This document shows positions 43,404-51,314 of a stretch of 64,000 nucleotides of DNA, piece by piece. A model generated the notes under the pieces. It was not told the origin of the DNA. It did not search any database and saw only the letters and a list, made by a program, of their open reading frames with translations. Numbering within the stretch: the first letter of the stretch is position 1; each line of letters opens with the position of its first letter. The stretch is from Nonomuraea jiangxiensis (GTDB taxonomy: Bacteria > Actinomycetota > Actinomycetes > Streptosporangiales > Streptosporangiaceae), in assembly GCF_900099965.1 (NCBI RefSeq), contig NZ_FNDJ01000009.1, forward strand, positions 62,001 through 126,000, given 5' to 3'. Position numbers and translations under genes: made by a program.

Positions 43404-44342
43404 TCAGGCCGCCGCCACCGCGGCGCCGATGGCCTCGGCGAGCTGGACGACGCGCGGCCCCCAGCGGGAGGCGAGGTCGTCGTCGAGCTGGGTCACCTTG
43501 TCGTTCTTGACGGCCTTCAGGTCCTTCCAGCCGGGGCGCGCGGCAAGGGTGTCCCTGCTCTGCTGGCAGCACTTGACGTCGGCCAGGAAGATCAGGTCGG
43601 GGTCGGCCTGGGCCACGAACTCGGCCGACAGCTTGGGATAGCCGCCCGCCGCGTCCGGCGCCTTGTCGGCGATGTTGGTCAGGCCGAACATGGCGTAGAC
43701 CTGGCCGATGAACGTCTGCGACGTGGCCGCGTACGGCGTCTGGTCGAGCTCGTGGTAATAGGTGAGCTTCTTGTCCTTGGGCGCCTCGGCGGCCAGCTTG
43801 TCCATGGCCGTCTTCATGTCGGACACGACCTCGTCCGCCTTGGCCAGGTTGCCGGTGGCCGCACCGAGCTCGGAGATCTCCTCGTAGGCTTCGTCGAGCC
43901 GGGTGGCGGCCGGCTGGAGCAGCACGGGCACGTTCACCTTGCCCAGCTCGGCGGCGATGTGGTCGATGTCGTCGGAGATGACGACGAGGTCGGGCTTCTG
44001 GGCGACGATCGCCTCGACGTTCGGCTTGAAGCCCGACAGGGCGGTCTTGGGGGCCTCCGGCGGGTAGTTCGACCGGTCGTCGACCGCGACCACCTGGGAG
44101 CCGGCGCCGATGGCGAACAGCGTCTCGGTGTGGGTGGCCGACAGCGAGACGATGCGCTCCGGCTTCCTGGCGATGGTGACCTGGCCGTTGCCCGCCTCGA
44201 TCGTGACGGGGAAGCCCGCCGCCGGGGCGGAGCTTGCGGGGGCGGGGACGGGAGTCGGGGCGGTGGGGGCGTTCTGGCCGCAACCGGCCAGAACGAGCGT
44301 TCCCAGCAGCGCACCCGCGAAGACCGTGCGTACGGGCCTCAC
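43404..44342 (-). CDS. btuF: Corrinoid-binding lipoprotein (BtuF-like)
   Basis: 312 residues: lipoprotein signal with lipobox LVLAGC (Cys21), Ala/Pro/Thr-rich linker, then a class-III helical-backbone binding protein (PERIVSLSATHTETLFAIGAG, VDDRSNYPPEA, KPDLVVISD, YYHELDQTPYAATSQTFIG, DPDLIFLAD). Two adjacent cysteines occur in KCCQQSRD (around residue 260). I start at GTG 44342, which has AGGA 7 nt upstream; the in-frame GTG at 44357 would contain that ribosome site. First gene of the riboswitch-controlled operon. Confidence 0.92.
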   Translation of the reverse strand: MRPVRTVFAGALLGTLVLAGCGQNAPTAPTPVPAPASSAPAAGFPVTIEAGNGQVTIARKPERIVSLSATHTETLFAIGAGSQVVAVDDRSNYPPEAPKTALSGFKPNVEAIVAQKPDLVVISDDIDHIAAELGKVNVPVLLQPAATRLDEAYEEISELGAATGNLAKADEVVSDMKTAMDKLAAEAPKDKKLTYYHELDQTPYAATSQTFIGQVYAMFGLTNIADKAPDAAGGYPKLSAEFVAQADPDLIFLADVKCCQQSRDTLAARPGWKDLKAVKNDKVTQLDDDLASRWGPRVVQLAEAIGAAVAAA

Positions 44343-44429
44343 GAGGTTTCCTTTCACACTGTTCGGAACCGAGGGACCCGCTGGGAGAGCGACGGATCAC
44401 CCTTTTCCACGAGGGTTGACGACGTCGGC

Positions 44430-44515
44430 GCGGCGGCAGGCGACCTGGCTATGACAGTTGCGGGACAGCGCCGGATTCCCACCGGACTTCGCTGCAACGC
44501 TGCGCGTCGGACAAA
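44430..44515 (-). ncRNA. Cobalamin (AdoCbl) riboswitch
   Basis: On the reverse strand the leader of btuF contains the cobalamin-aptamer core: CCGGTGGGAATCCGG (44485-44471), followed by CGCTGTCCCGCAACTG (through 44456) and, after a short loop, CCAGGTCGCCTGCC ending near 44434. These match the conserved GGUG-GAAUCC, GCUG-CCCGCAACUG and CAGG-CCUGCC elements. Downstream an ACCCT...AGGGT hairpin (about 44418-44398) may belong to the expression platform. Predicted to switch off btuFCD-cbiZ when adenosylcobalamin is plentiful. Confidence 0.93.
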
Positions 44516-44543
44516 CGCTATCAATCCCCGTACTCTCCCGGCG

Positions 44544-45410
44544 TCAAGGGGCCAGTTGGGCCTCCGCCTCGGCGATGATCCGCTGGAGCCGGAGCCCGTG
44601 GGCGGCGTCGAGGGGATGCCCGCCGCCGTCGCGCACGGTTTTGGCGAACTCGGCGGCCACGTTGTCCAGGGGGTCGTCGTCGAAGGCCGGGAGCACGGCG
44701 CTGCCGGTGCGGCCGTACACGGCGATCGTGGCGGGCGGCAGGTCGCCGGTGGCGGCCATGCACAGGGACACCTCGCTGACGGCGCCGCCCTCGTGCTCCA
44801 GCAGCAGCCCGGTCCAGCGCAGCGGGTCGCCGTGCGCGCGCACCCCGGTCACCCTGCCGAGGGCGGCGTCGAGCAGGTCGATCACGTGCGGCCCGACGTC
44901 CAGCAGCGCGCCGCGGGCCAGCCGCCAGGGGGTGGAGAACGGGTGGCCGCCGAGAAGCACGCTGGAGATGTTCGCGGCGTGGCCGCCGAACGCGCCGATC
45001 TCGGCGCAGCGGGCCAGGAAGGCGCGCGTCTGCACGGCGTAGCGCATGGTGAGCACCATCTGGGAGGCCACGCCCGCCTCCGCGACCGCCTCGGCCAAGC
45101 GGCGGGCGTTGTCCAGCGAGTCGGCCAGCGGCTTCTCCAGCAGCAGCGCCTTGCCCGCGCGGGCGGCACGCACGCCGAGGTCGGCCTGGACGGCGGGCGG
45201 CACGCAGAACGCCACCGCCTCGCAGGCGTCGAACAACTCCTCGATCCTGGTGAACACCGGCACGCCGAGCCGGGCGGCCTGCTCGGGGCGGCGGGCCCAC
45301 ACTCCGGCCAGCCGCGTGTGCGGCCCCCGGGCCAGCATCGGCGCGTGCGCCCGCTCGGCCCACGGACCCGCTCCGACCAACCCGACCGACACCGGAGTGT
45401 AGGGCTCCAT
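44544..45410 (-). CDS. Gfo/Idh/MocA-family oxidoreductase
   Basis: 288 residues: NAD(P)-binding GLVGAGPWAERAHAPM at the N terminus, the LLLEKPLADS motif (about 90-99) containing the conserved EKP lysine, and a C-terminal substrate domain with RLARGALLDVGPHVIDLL, including D/H of the family's active site. Likely a dehydrogenase acting on a sugar, cyclitol or related polyol. Very good ribosome site AGGAGGACAT before ATG 45410. The spacer to the riboswitch is small, but cotranscription into btuF would be interrupted by the switch. Confidence 0.87.
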   Translation of the reverse strand: MEPYTPVSVGLVGAGPWAERAHAPMLARGPHTRLAGVWARRPEQAARLGVPVFTRIEELFDACEAVAFCVPPAVQADLGVRAARAGKALLLEKPLADSLDNARRLAEAVAEAGVASQMVLTMRYAVQTRAFLARCAEIGAFGGHAANISSVLLGGHPFSTPWRLARGALLDVGPHVIDLLDAALGRVTGVRAHGDPLRWTGLLLEHEGGAVSEVSLCMAATGDLPPATIAVYGRTGSAVLPAFDDDPLDNVAAEFAKTVRDGGGHPLDAAHGLRLQRIIAEAEAQLAP

Positions 45411-45479
45411 ATGTCCTCCTAAGTACGGCTATGTGCCGACCTTAGTGGTCAAGGGTGGTCGCGCTCCGGCCGGTGCCCG

Positions 45480-45587
45480 TCACCAGCGTGATCTCGCCGT
45501 CGAAGCGGCCGCGCCGAGGCGCACCCAGCCGTGCTCGTCGAAGAACGCCGCCTCGCCGTCCGTCGCCTGGCGCACCCAGAGCTCCAT
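45480..45587 (-). pseudogene. Short reading frame, possibly frameshifted small gene
   Basis: Reverse-strand ATG 45587 opens MELWVRQATDGEAAFFDEHGWVR and stops at 45480 (35 residues). The neighbouring frame then continues with plausible protein sequence (GRFDGEITLVTGTGRS...TLDH) to a TAA at 45442. A single indel near 45530 would join both into a ~50-residue protein. Coding bias looks real in both parts. I do not recognise the product. The rest of the 258-bp gap between the oxidoreductase and the LLM gene shows no other gene. Confidence 0.4.
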
Positions 45588-45668
45588 GGCGCCCAGTCTC
45601 GCACCGGAGCAAGCGCTTGGTAAGCCCTCGGCTAGGCTGGTGGTTCGGGGAAGCGGTCGGGAGGCGTC

Positions 45669-46586
45669 GTGCGGCGGTTGAGGTTCGGGGCGGTGGTACG
45701 GGAGGCCGAGTCGGGGCGGGCCTGGGCCGAGCGGGCCAGACGGCTCGAAGGGGCCGGGTTCGAGGTGCTACTGGTGCCCGATCACCTGGTCGGGGCCCGG
45801 TTCGCGCCCATCGCCGCGCTCACCGCGGCCGCCTGCGCCACCAGCCGGCTGCGGGTGGGGACGCTGGTGTTCGCCAACGACTTCCGGCATCCGGCCGTAC
45901 TGGCCAAGGAGGCCGCCACCCTCGACCTGCTCTCCGGCGGGCGGCTGGAGCTGGGGATCGGGACGGGCTGGATGGCGGGCGACTACGCGGGCGCCGGGCT
46001 GGCGCTGGAGCCGCCGGGGACCCGGATCGACCGGCTGCGGGAGGCGCTCACCGTACTCAAGGGGCTCTGGGCGGACGGTCAGTTCAGCTTCGAGGGGCGG
46101 CACTACCGCATCCGCGACCTCGACCAGCACCCCAAGCCGATACGCAGGCCGCACCCGCCGCTGCTGCTCGGCGCGGGCGGGCGGCGGATGCTGCGGCTGG
46201 CGGCCGAGGAGGCGGACATCGTGAACATCGCGACGCGGGTGCGCCCCGACGGCGGCGGGCCCGACCCGCGCGACGGCGGCCGGGCGGCGTTCCTGGCCAA
46301 GCTCGACCTCCTGCGCACGGCCGCCGCCGGTCGCTACGAGCGCCTGGAGCTGGGCACGAGCGTGCTCCAGGTGGGCGAACCGGCGGCGAGGGAATCGTGG
46401 AGCGCCGCCGCCGACGGCCCGGCGCTGGACGGGACACCCCAGGCGCTGCTGGGGACACGCCACGACCTCGCCGAACAGATCCGCTACTGGAGGGACGAGC
46501 ACGACATCTCGTATTTCGTGCTCCACCACGAGCGGGACCTCCCGGCCTTCACCCCCGTCGTGGAGGAACTGGCCACGCGGGGATGA
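45669..46586 (+). CDS. LLM-class F420-dependent oxidoreductase
   Basis: 305 residues, luciferase-like TIM barrel. LRFGAVVREAE start, LLVPDHLVGARFAPIAALTAAA, LRVGTLVFANDFRHPAVLAKEAATLDLLSGGR (strand-loop region split around residues 60-92), ELGIGTGWMAGDY and LLLGAGGRRMLRLAAEEADIV fit the actinobacterial F420-dependent subfamily. Expected to use F420H2 for hydride transfer to an unknown substrate. Starts at GTG 45669; GGGAGGCGTC immediately upstream. Confidence 0.87.
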   Translation: MRRLRFGAVVREAESGRAWAERARRLEGAGFEVLLVPDHLVGARFAPIAALTAAACATSRLRVGTLVFANDFRHPAVLAKEAATLDLLSGGRLELGIGTGWMAGDYAGAGLALEPPGTRIDRLREALTVLKGLWADGQFSFEGRHYRIRDLDQHPKPIRRPHPPLLLGAGGRRMLRLAAEEADIVNIATRVRPDGGGPDPRDGGRAAFLAKLDLLRTAAAGRYERLELGTSVLQVGEPAARESWSAAADGPALDGTPQALLGTRHDLAEQIRYWRDEHDISYFVLHHERDLPAFTPVVEELATRG

Positions 46587-46640
46587 TCCCGCCGCCACCT
46601 GAAGCAGGGCCGCGGCCGGCCGTGCCGGATGATGGACTGC

Positions 46641-47225
46641 ATGAATGAGATGCTGTTGCTCCGACACGGTGAGACCGAATGGAGCAAGGCGGGTAAGCAC
46701 ACCGGACGTACAGACCTGCCTTTGACGGAGCACGGCGAGGACCAGGCCAGGGCGCTGGCGCCACTGGTCAAGGGAGAGCCCTTCGACCTGGTGCTGGTCT
46801 CCCCCGCCGGGCGGGCCAGGCGCACGGCGGAGCTGGCCGGGCTGACCGGCTACCGGGTGGACGCCGACCTGTGGGAGTGGGACTACGGCGGCTATGAGGG
46901 GATCACCACGGCGGAGATCAGGCAGACCCGGCCCGAGTGGTACCTGTGGCGCGACGGCGTGATCCCCGGCGACGCCGAGCACCCCGGCGAGAGCGCGGCC
47001 GAGGTGGCAGCCCGCGCCGACCGGGTGATCGCGCGGGCCGAGCAGGCCCCGGGACGGGTGGCGCTGGTCGCGCACGGCCACTTCCTGCGCGTGCTGGCGG
47101 CCCGCTGGCTGGGCCTGGATCCGGCGGAGGGCAGGCTGTTCAAGCTCGACACCGGCACCTATTCGCGGCTCGGCTACGAGCACGACGAGCCGGTGCTGCT
47201 GACCTGGAACGCCCCGGCGGGGTGA
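46641..47225 (+). CDS. Histidine phosphatase (phosphoglycerate-mutase-like)
   Basis: 194 residues from ATG 46641. Catalytic LLLRHGETEWS with the nucleophilic histidine near the N terminus, GRTDLPLTEHGEDQA, the second arginine in SPAGRARRTAEL, the acid/base glutamate in WDYGGYEG, and the second histidine in LVAHGHFLRVL (about 155-165). Acid-phosphatase type of cofactor-independent PGM fold. Substrate not evident. ATG 46629 is an alternative start. Ends 8 bp before the convergent sigma-like gene. Confidence 0.9.
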   Translation: MNEMLLLRHGETEWSKAGKHTGRTDLPLTEHGEDQARALAPLVKGEPFDLVLVSPAGRARRTAELAGLTGYRVDADLWEWDYGGYEGITTAEIRQTRPEWYLWRDGVIPGDAEHPGESAAEVAARADRVIARAEQAPGRVALVAHGHFLRVLAARWLGLDPAEGRLFKLDTGTYSRLGYEHDEPVLLTWNAPAG

Positions 47226-47232
47226 GAGCCGG

Positions 47233-47496
47233 TCAGCTGACCTTGGCGCGCAGGGCCGACTCGTGCAGCGCCCTGCTCACCAGCCAGCCGCGTAACGATC
47301 CCAGGCTGGGATCGTAGGAGAGCGGTTGTTCCCACAGGGCCACGAAGACGCTCTGGGTGACCTCCTCGGCGCACGACTGGCTGCCGCTGACCTTGACCGC
47401 GACTCCGTAGACGTATGAGCCGTGCTGGTCGTACGCGTCGGCCAGAGCGTCGAGGTCACCGGCCGTCAGCCGGGCGCACAGGTCCATGTCGCTCAT
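47233..47496 (-). CDS. Isolated sigma-70 region 2 protein
   Basis: 87 residues that match only region 2 of ECF sigma factors: DLCARLTAGDLDALADAYDQHGSYVYGVA and CAEEVTQSVFVALWEQP...SLGSLRGWLVSRALHES. Region 4, needed for -35 recognition, is absent and there is no room for it, because the convergent phosphatase gene ends at 47225. ATG 47496 overlaps the stop of the upstream zinc-finger/MDMPI gene (TGATG). Either a truncated ECF factor or a core-binding regulator without promoter specificity. Confidence 0.75.
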   Translation of the reverse strand: MSDMDLCARLTAGDLDALADAYDQHGSYVYGVAVKVSGSQSCAEEVTQSVFVALWEQPLSYDPSLGSLRGWLVSRALHESALRAKVS

Positions 47497-48390
47497 CAGT
47501 CGCACCCCAGGGTGGCAGCGGCGTGGATCAGGTCACGGGCGAGGGCGGGGTCTCCTTCCGCGGCGTACGGGAAGGAGCCGGGCGCCCACCGGTTGCCCAG
47601 CAACCGGCAGAAATCCACCGCGTCGGCCGAGATGATCACGGCGACGTGGTCGGAGGCCGGTGACAGCGGGACGGTCCAGCTGCCGCCGCCGGGCCCGGTC
47701 AGCACCACGGTGGCGGAGACGTCGCGGCGCGGCCCCTTCAGCGCGCGGCAGCAGGGCCAGCCCGAACTCCGCGATCATGTGCACGTGCTCGGCGCGCGGC
47801 GCGGAGCCGGCCCGGTCGGTGGCGGCCCTGATGTCCTCGGCGTGCGTCCACGTCTCGAACGTGCGCTGCACCATGGCCTGGCGCAGCGGCGCCCGGGCGG
47901 GCCGCGCCCCGGCCAGCGCCACCTCGACACCCAGCAGCACCTCGCTACTGGCGGAGACCCGCGCCAGCAGGGACCCGGCCTGCTCGCGCCAGCGCCGGTG
48001 AGCCGGCGTCACGGCCGGGCGCGGCACGCCCGTGAAGCGGGCCCCGAGGAAGCGGGCCACGGTCGCGTCGTTGTCCGCCAGGTGCTCCACCAGGCCCCCG
48101 ACCGTGCCGTGCTTGGCGATCGGGGCCTCCCACTGGGGCTCGCTCAGCTCGGCGAGCAGGTCGTCCATGAGCGCCACCTGCTCGGCGTACGGCACCGCCA
48201 CGGTGGACACCCCGAGCACCGCGGGGCTGCGGCGGCGGCGCGCCATCGACAGGACCGCCTCACGCAGCGTGGGCGGCGGCGCCACCGCCGGGTCCGGCTC
48301 GTCGAGGAGCGCGATGGCCGCGCCGCAGTCGGGGCACGAGGCGACGTGCTCGTCGGGGCTCTGCCCGTTGTAGAGGTATGACTCCGTCAT
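47496..48390 (-). pseudogene. Zinc-finger / maleylpyruvate-isomerase-like protein, frameshifted
   Basis: From ATG 48390 (GGAGG 6 nt upstream) the frame encodes an anti-sigma-type HVASCPDCG zinc finger (~15-25) and a mycothiol-dependent maleylpyruvate isomerase/DinB-like domain (LVEHLADNDATVARFLGARF, FETWTHAEDIRAA). At about 47740-47750, inside a GCGCGC run, the reading frame must change: the natural C terminus (RRDVSATVVLTGPGGGSW to AATLGCD) is in the next frame and stops at 47496, overlapping the sigma-like start. A 2-nt loss in the CG run explains it. Could be a real mutation or a base-calling error. Confidence 0.75.
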
Positions 48391-48410
48391 GGCCACCTCC
48401 GCAGCCGACG

Positions 48411-49029
48411 CTAGTCCGGCCGGCCCACCGGCGCCAGGCGGCAACCGGGGTACGGTGCCAGAAGCGTCTCACGCCAGCGGCCATCCAGATAGTCGCGAGC
48501 CCGATTACCCCAGGCGAGCAGCCGGGAATCGGGGGTCACCTCGTCGTCGAGGCCGAGCGCGGCGTCGCGGGCCCGCTGGGTGGCCAGGTGGTCGTCGAGC
48601 GAGACGGCCCAGAGGATGACCGCCTCGGTGTCGCAGAAGAGCACCTCGTACAGGCCGACCAGGGTGTGGCCGTGCTCGGCGAGCAGCGGGGCGGAGAAGC
48701 GCAGGTCGTCGATGTCGGACAGGAACAGCCGCCGGTCCACCCCCTGGTAGATCTCCATCATCTGCCGCCAGCCGCCCTCCCAGCCGCCGTGGCAGTCCCA
48801 CAGCGTGACGACCCTGAACTGGGGGTGGCCGGTGATGCCGACCGCGTAGAAGGCGCCGACGAGGTTGATCTCGCGGGACCTGATGGACATGCCGGAGGTG
48901 AGCGTGGGCGCGGCGAGGGTCTCGTCCTCGCGTTTGTAGCGGGTCAGCCAGGCTGAGGTATTCCCGCGGGCGCCTGGAGTTCATGGGCCTGAAGTCGACC
49001 TCTTCGAGCAGGTGGATCGCGCGCCGCAC
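48411..49029 (-). pseudogene. Uncharacterised ~206-aa protein, apparently frameshifted
   Basis: GTG 49029 (GAGGAGG upstream) starts MRRAIHLLEEVDFRPMNSRR in one frame; from about 48950 the coding signal jumps to a second frame (WLTRYKREDETLAAPTLTSG, then SREINLVGAFYAVGITGHPQ) and runs to a stop at 48411. The joined protein would be ~206 residues with an alpha/beta ferredoxin-like feel (FRVVTLWDCHGGWEGGW) and no motif I can name. The break lies in TACCTCAGCCTGGCTG. Same orientation as the frameshifted gene downstream. Confidence 0.6.
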
Positions 49030-49072
49030 GGCGCCTCCTCTACCAAGCGGTTGCTCGGCATGAGGATAGCGA

Positions 49073-49330
49073 TCAGGCCAGCGCCTGGGAAGGTTGCGGC
49101 CCGCGGCCCGTGAGCCACTCCAGGACCCGGCGGTGCCCGTGGGCCGCGTCCTCGAAGTGGCCCCAGTGCCAGTAGCGGGGCTGGTCCCGGATGCCGGTCA
49201 CCCAGGTGCGGTAGGAGATGGAGGCGCCCGTGGCGGCGGGCGCGACTCCGTAGGTGCGGATCACGACCTTGCCGCCCGGCGCGAACAGCACGTCGTCGGC
49301 GATCGGATAGAGGTTCAGCTGGTCGAGCAT
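49073..49330 (-). CDS. Hypothetical protein (85 aa)
   Basis: Starts MLDQLNLYPIADDVLFAPGG with AGGAC just upstream of ATG 49330. Contains KVVIRTYGVAP, SISYRTWVTGI and PRYWHWGHFEDAAHGHRRVLEW, rich in aromatic residues and histidine. No transmembrane segment, no recognised family. Precedes the frameshifted gene on the same strand. Confidence 0.6.
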   Translation of the reverse strand: MLDQLNLYPIADDVLFAPGGKVVIRTYGVAPAATGASISYRTWVTGIRDQPRYWHWGHFEDAAHGHRRVLEWLTGRGPQPSQALA

Positions 49331-49369
49331 GTCCTGATCCTGTCGGCCGTACGAGGCCGGACGGTTACG

Positions 49370-49406
49370 CCTCCGGCGCGCCCCCGTAAAGCAGGCGCGC
49401 CGGAGG
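49370..49406 (-). terminator. Strong stem-loop after the DUF397 gene
   Basis: CCTCCGGCGCGCC (49370-49382) and GGCGCGCCGGAGG (49394-49406) pair perfectly over 13 bp with an 11-nt loop. Placed 45 bp after the DUF397 stop on the reverse strand, it should end the WhiJ-type operon. Confidence 0.75.
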
Positions 49407-49451
49407 TTACAGCACCGTTAACGGGCCGGGCCGCCGGCGGGCAGGCCGCCG

Positions 49452-49688
49452 TCAGACGAGCAGGCCGTCGAACTCTCCGTCCTTTACCCCGAGCACCAGG
49501 GCCCGGATCTCGTCGCGGGTATAGATGAGGGCAGGGCCGTCGGGGAAGCGCGAGTTGCGTACCGCGATCCCGCCGTCGGGAAGCTCGGCGAGTTCCACGC
49601 AGTTGCCCTGCGAGTTGCTGTAGCGGCTCTTGCGCCACGCGACCTGCGTCAGGTCCGCCGCGGGCATGCCGTTGTAGGTCTGGTTCAT
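49452..49688 (-). CDS. DUF397 protein (WhiJ-module partner)
   Basis: 78 residues with the DUF397 core: VAWRKSRYSNSQGNCVELAEL, IAVRNSRFPDGPALIYT, EIRALVLGVKDGEFD. Small DUF397 proteins accompany DUF5753 helix-turn-helix regulators in many copies per actinomycete genome and are thought to act with them as toxin/antitoxin-like or developmental modules. The ATG lies immediately before the regulator's stop (adjacent genes, coupled). Confidence 0.93.
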   Translation of the reverse strand: MNQTYNGMPAADLTQVAWRKSRYSNSQGNCVELAELPDGGIAVRNSRFPDGPALIYTRDEIRALVLGVKDGEFDGLLV

Positions 49689-50555
49689 CTACATCTTTCT
49701 GAGAAGACCGCCGATGAGCTCGACGGTGCCCCCTGGCGTGGTGCTCTCCACGCACAGTTGCTCCATAGCCGTGAGATACGGGTCGATGTCCTCACGCTTG
49801 TCCAGGTACAGGGCACCCCAGAGCTGCTCGACGTAGACAACGTCCGACAAGTCGGACTCGGGAAACCGCAAGATGCTGAACGCGCCCCCTTCAGCGGCAT
49901 GCTTGCCGAACTTGAAGGGCATCACCTGAATGGTGATGTTGGGAAGGGCAGCGACTTCGAGCAGATGCTGGAGCTGCTCGGACATGACCTCCCGCCCGCC
50001 GATGGTCCGCTTGAGCGCCGCCTCGTCGATGACGGCCCACAGGCGGGGGCCGTCCTTCTGGGTGAAACGCTCCTGACGCTGCATGCGCATATGCACACGG
50101 CGTTCTATTTTGTCCGGGGTTGCATCGGGGTTGCCAAGCTGGAAGACCGAGCGCGCATAGGCGGCCGTCTGCAGCAGGCCCGGCACGAACTGCACCTCAT
50201 AGGTACGGATCACGCTGGCGGCCTCCTCCAGGCCCACGTACGTGGTGAACCACGTGGGTAACTCGGCCGAGTACTTGTGCCACCACCCGGGGGTGTTGGC
50301 CTCGCGAACCATCTCCAACAGGGCACGGCGCTCGGAATCGTCGACGACGCCGTACAGGGTGAGCAGGTCTTCCACATCACGTGTCTTGAAGCCGACGCGG
50401 CCGAGCTCCATGCGGCTGATCTTGGACTCGGACGCCCGGATGTGGAATCCGGCTTGTCCACGGTCGAGCCCGCTCGCCTCACGCAGGCGCCTTAGACTCG
50501 CCCCGAGCATGATGCGCCGAACGGTCGAACCGGATCCGGGCGGATCAATGGACAC
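49689..50555 (-). CDS. DUF5753 helix-turn-helix regulator, WhiJ/Scr1-type
   Basis: 288 residues. N-terminal XRE helix-turn-helix (ASLRRLREASGLDRGQAGFHIRASESKISRMELGR, split across ~18-55) and the DUF5753 domain with YVGLEEAASVIRTYEVQFVPGLLQT, YARSV, RQERFTQKDGPRLWAVIDEAALKR, QVMPF and FPESDLSDVVYVEQL. It binds DNA and its DUF397 partner. The divergent gene encodes an RsbW-like ATPase, giving the classical three-gene set. TGCAC repeats in the divergent spacer are its likely operator. Confidence 0.93.
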   Translation of the reverse strand: MSIDPPGSGSTVRRIMLGASLRRLREASGLDRGQAGFHIRASESKISRMELGRVGFKTRDVEDLLTLYGVVDDSERRALLEMVREANTPGWWHKYSAELPTWFTTYVGLEEAASVIRTYEVQFVPGLLQTAAYARSVFQLGNPDATPDKIERRVHMRMQRQERFTQKDGPRLWAVIDEAALKRTIGGREVMSEQLQHLLEVAALPNITIQVMPFKFGKHAAEGGAFSILRFPESDLSDVVYVEQLWGALYLDKREDIDPYLTAMEQLCVESTTPGGTVELIGGLLRKM

Positions 50556-50674
50556 GTGCTGCTCCTTGGTCGTTTCCTTGCGAGACAGTCTGTCACTTCA
50601 CGGCCGATAGATCATGGGCCGCGGACAAGATCCCCTTTCCCCCATATTGACCATTTGATGGCAACCGTATCGTG

Positions 50675-50745
50675 TGCACGGATTGTCTGCACGTGCATTC
50701 GCTCTTGCACCTGCACGAGAGTTTGAAGCAGAATGATCAAGTGCA
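50675..50745. promoter_or_regulatory. TGCAC repeat operator and promoter for the ATPase gene
   Basis: TGCAC occurs at 50675, 50688, 50706 and 50712, with inverted GTGCA at 50693 and 50741. TTGCAC (50705-50710), 18 bp, CAGAAT (50729-50734) form a plausible -35/-10 pair ending 6 nt before GTG 50741. Overlap of repeats and -35 suggests direct repression by the DUF5753 protein (inference). Confidence 0.5.
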
Positions 50746-51235
50746 ATCCACCACGGCGACCGGCGAGTGGACCACGTTCGACTGGTGGCCTCCTGTCGGC
50801 TGGTGGCCGGAGGCGGCCCGCGACCTGCTGGTCCCCGGACCGGCGGGGAGCGCCACGTTCGTGCTCCCGCCCACGGCGTCCTCCGTCCACGCCGCCCGCG
50901 CCTTCACCACCGGCGTGCTCACCGGCTGGGGACTGGCCGAGCTGATCGAGAACATGGAGCTGGTGGTCTCCGAGCTGGCGACCAACGCGCTGCGCCACGG
51001 GCTGTGCCTGGACGACCCGCGCCGCGAGCGTGCGGTCCACATGTCCCTCGTGCGCCGCGGCCCCCTCGTGACCAGCGCCTTCACCGATCCAGGCGCCTCG
51101 GTGCCGGTGCTGCGATACCCTGGCCCCCTTGACACCGGCGGCCTCGGACTCCACATCGTCGAATCAATCAGCCTCCGCTGGGGTTGGTCAGCACTCGCAC
51201 CACACGGAAAGATCGTCTGGGCGGTCCTCTCCTGA
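50741..51235 (+). CDS. RsbW-like ATP-binding (anti-sigma-type) protein
   Basis: 164 residues from GTG 50741 with HATPase_c_2 features: PPTASSVHAARAFTTGVLTGWG, N-box ELVVSELATNALRHG, D of FTDPGASVPVL, and G-rich DTGGLGLHIVESISLRWGW. Anti-sigma-like ATPases of this class flank WhiJ/DUF397 genes and may bind sigma or anti-anti-sigma factors. I prefer GTG 50741 because a promoter ends just before it (leaderless); GTG 50672 would translate through the TGCAC repeats. Followed by a 79-bp gap before the next gene. Confidence 0.85.
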   Translation: MQSTTATGEWTTFDWWPPVGWWPEAARDLLVPGPAGSATFVLPPTASSVHAARAFTTGVLTGWGLAELIENMELVVSELATNALRHGLCLDDPRRERAVHMSLVRRGPLVTSAFTDPGASVPVLRYPGPLDTGGLGLHIVESISLRWGWSALAPHGKIVWAVLS

Positions 51236-51314
51236 CCGGCGGTGATCTGCATTACCGTGGATGGTCATGGCTCACGGTGAGTCCCAGCGCGCGACCCCAT
51301 GAGAGTGCTGACAG

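Noticed and set aside
44358..44543. Small plus-strand frame across the btuF leader
   Set aside because: The region is explained by the cobalamin riboswitch on the reverse strand.
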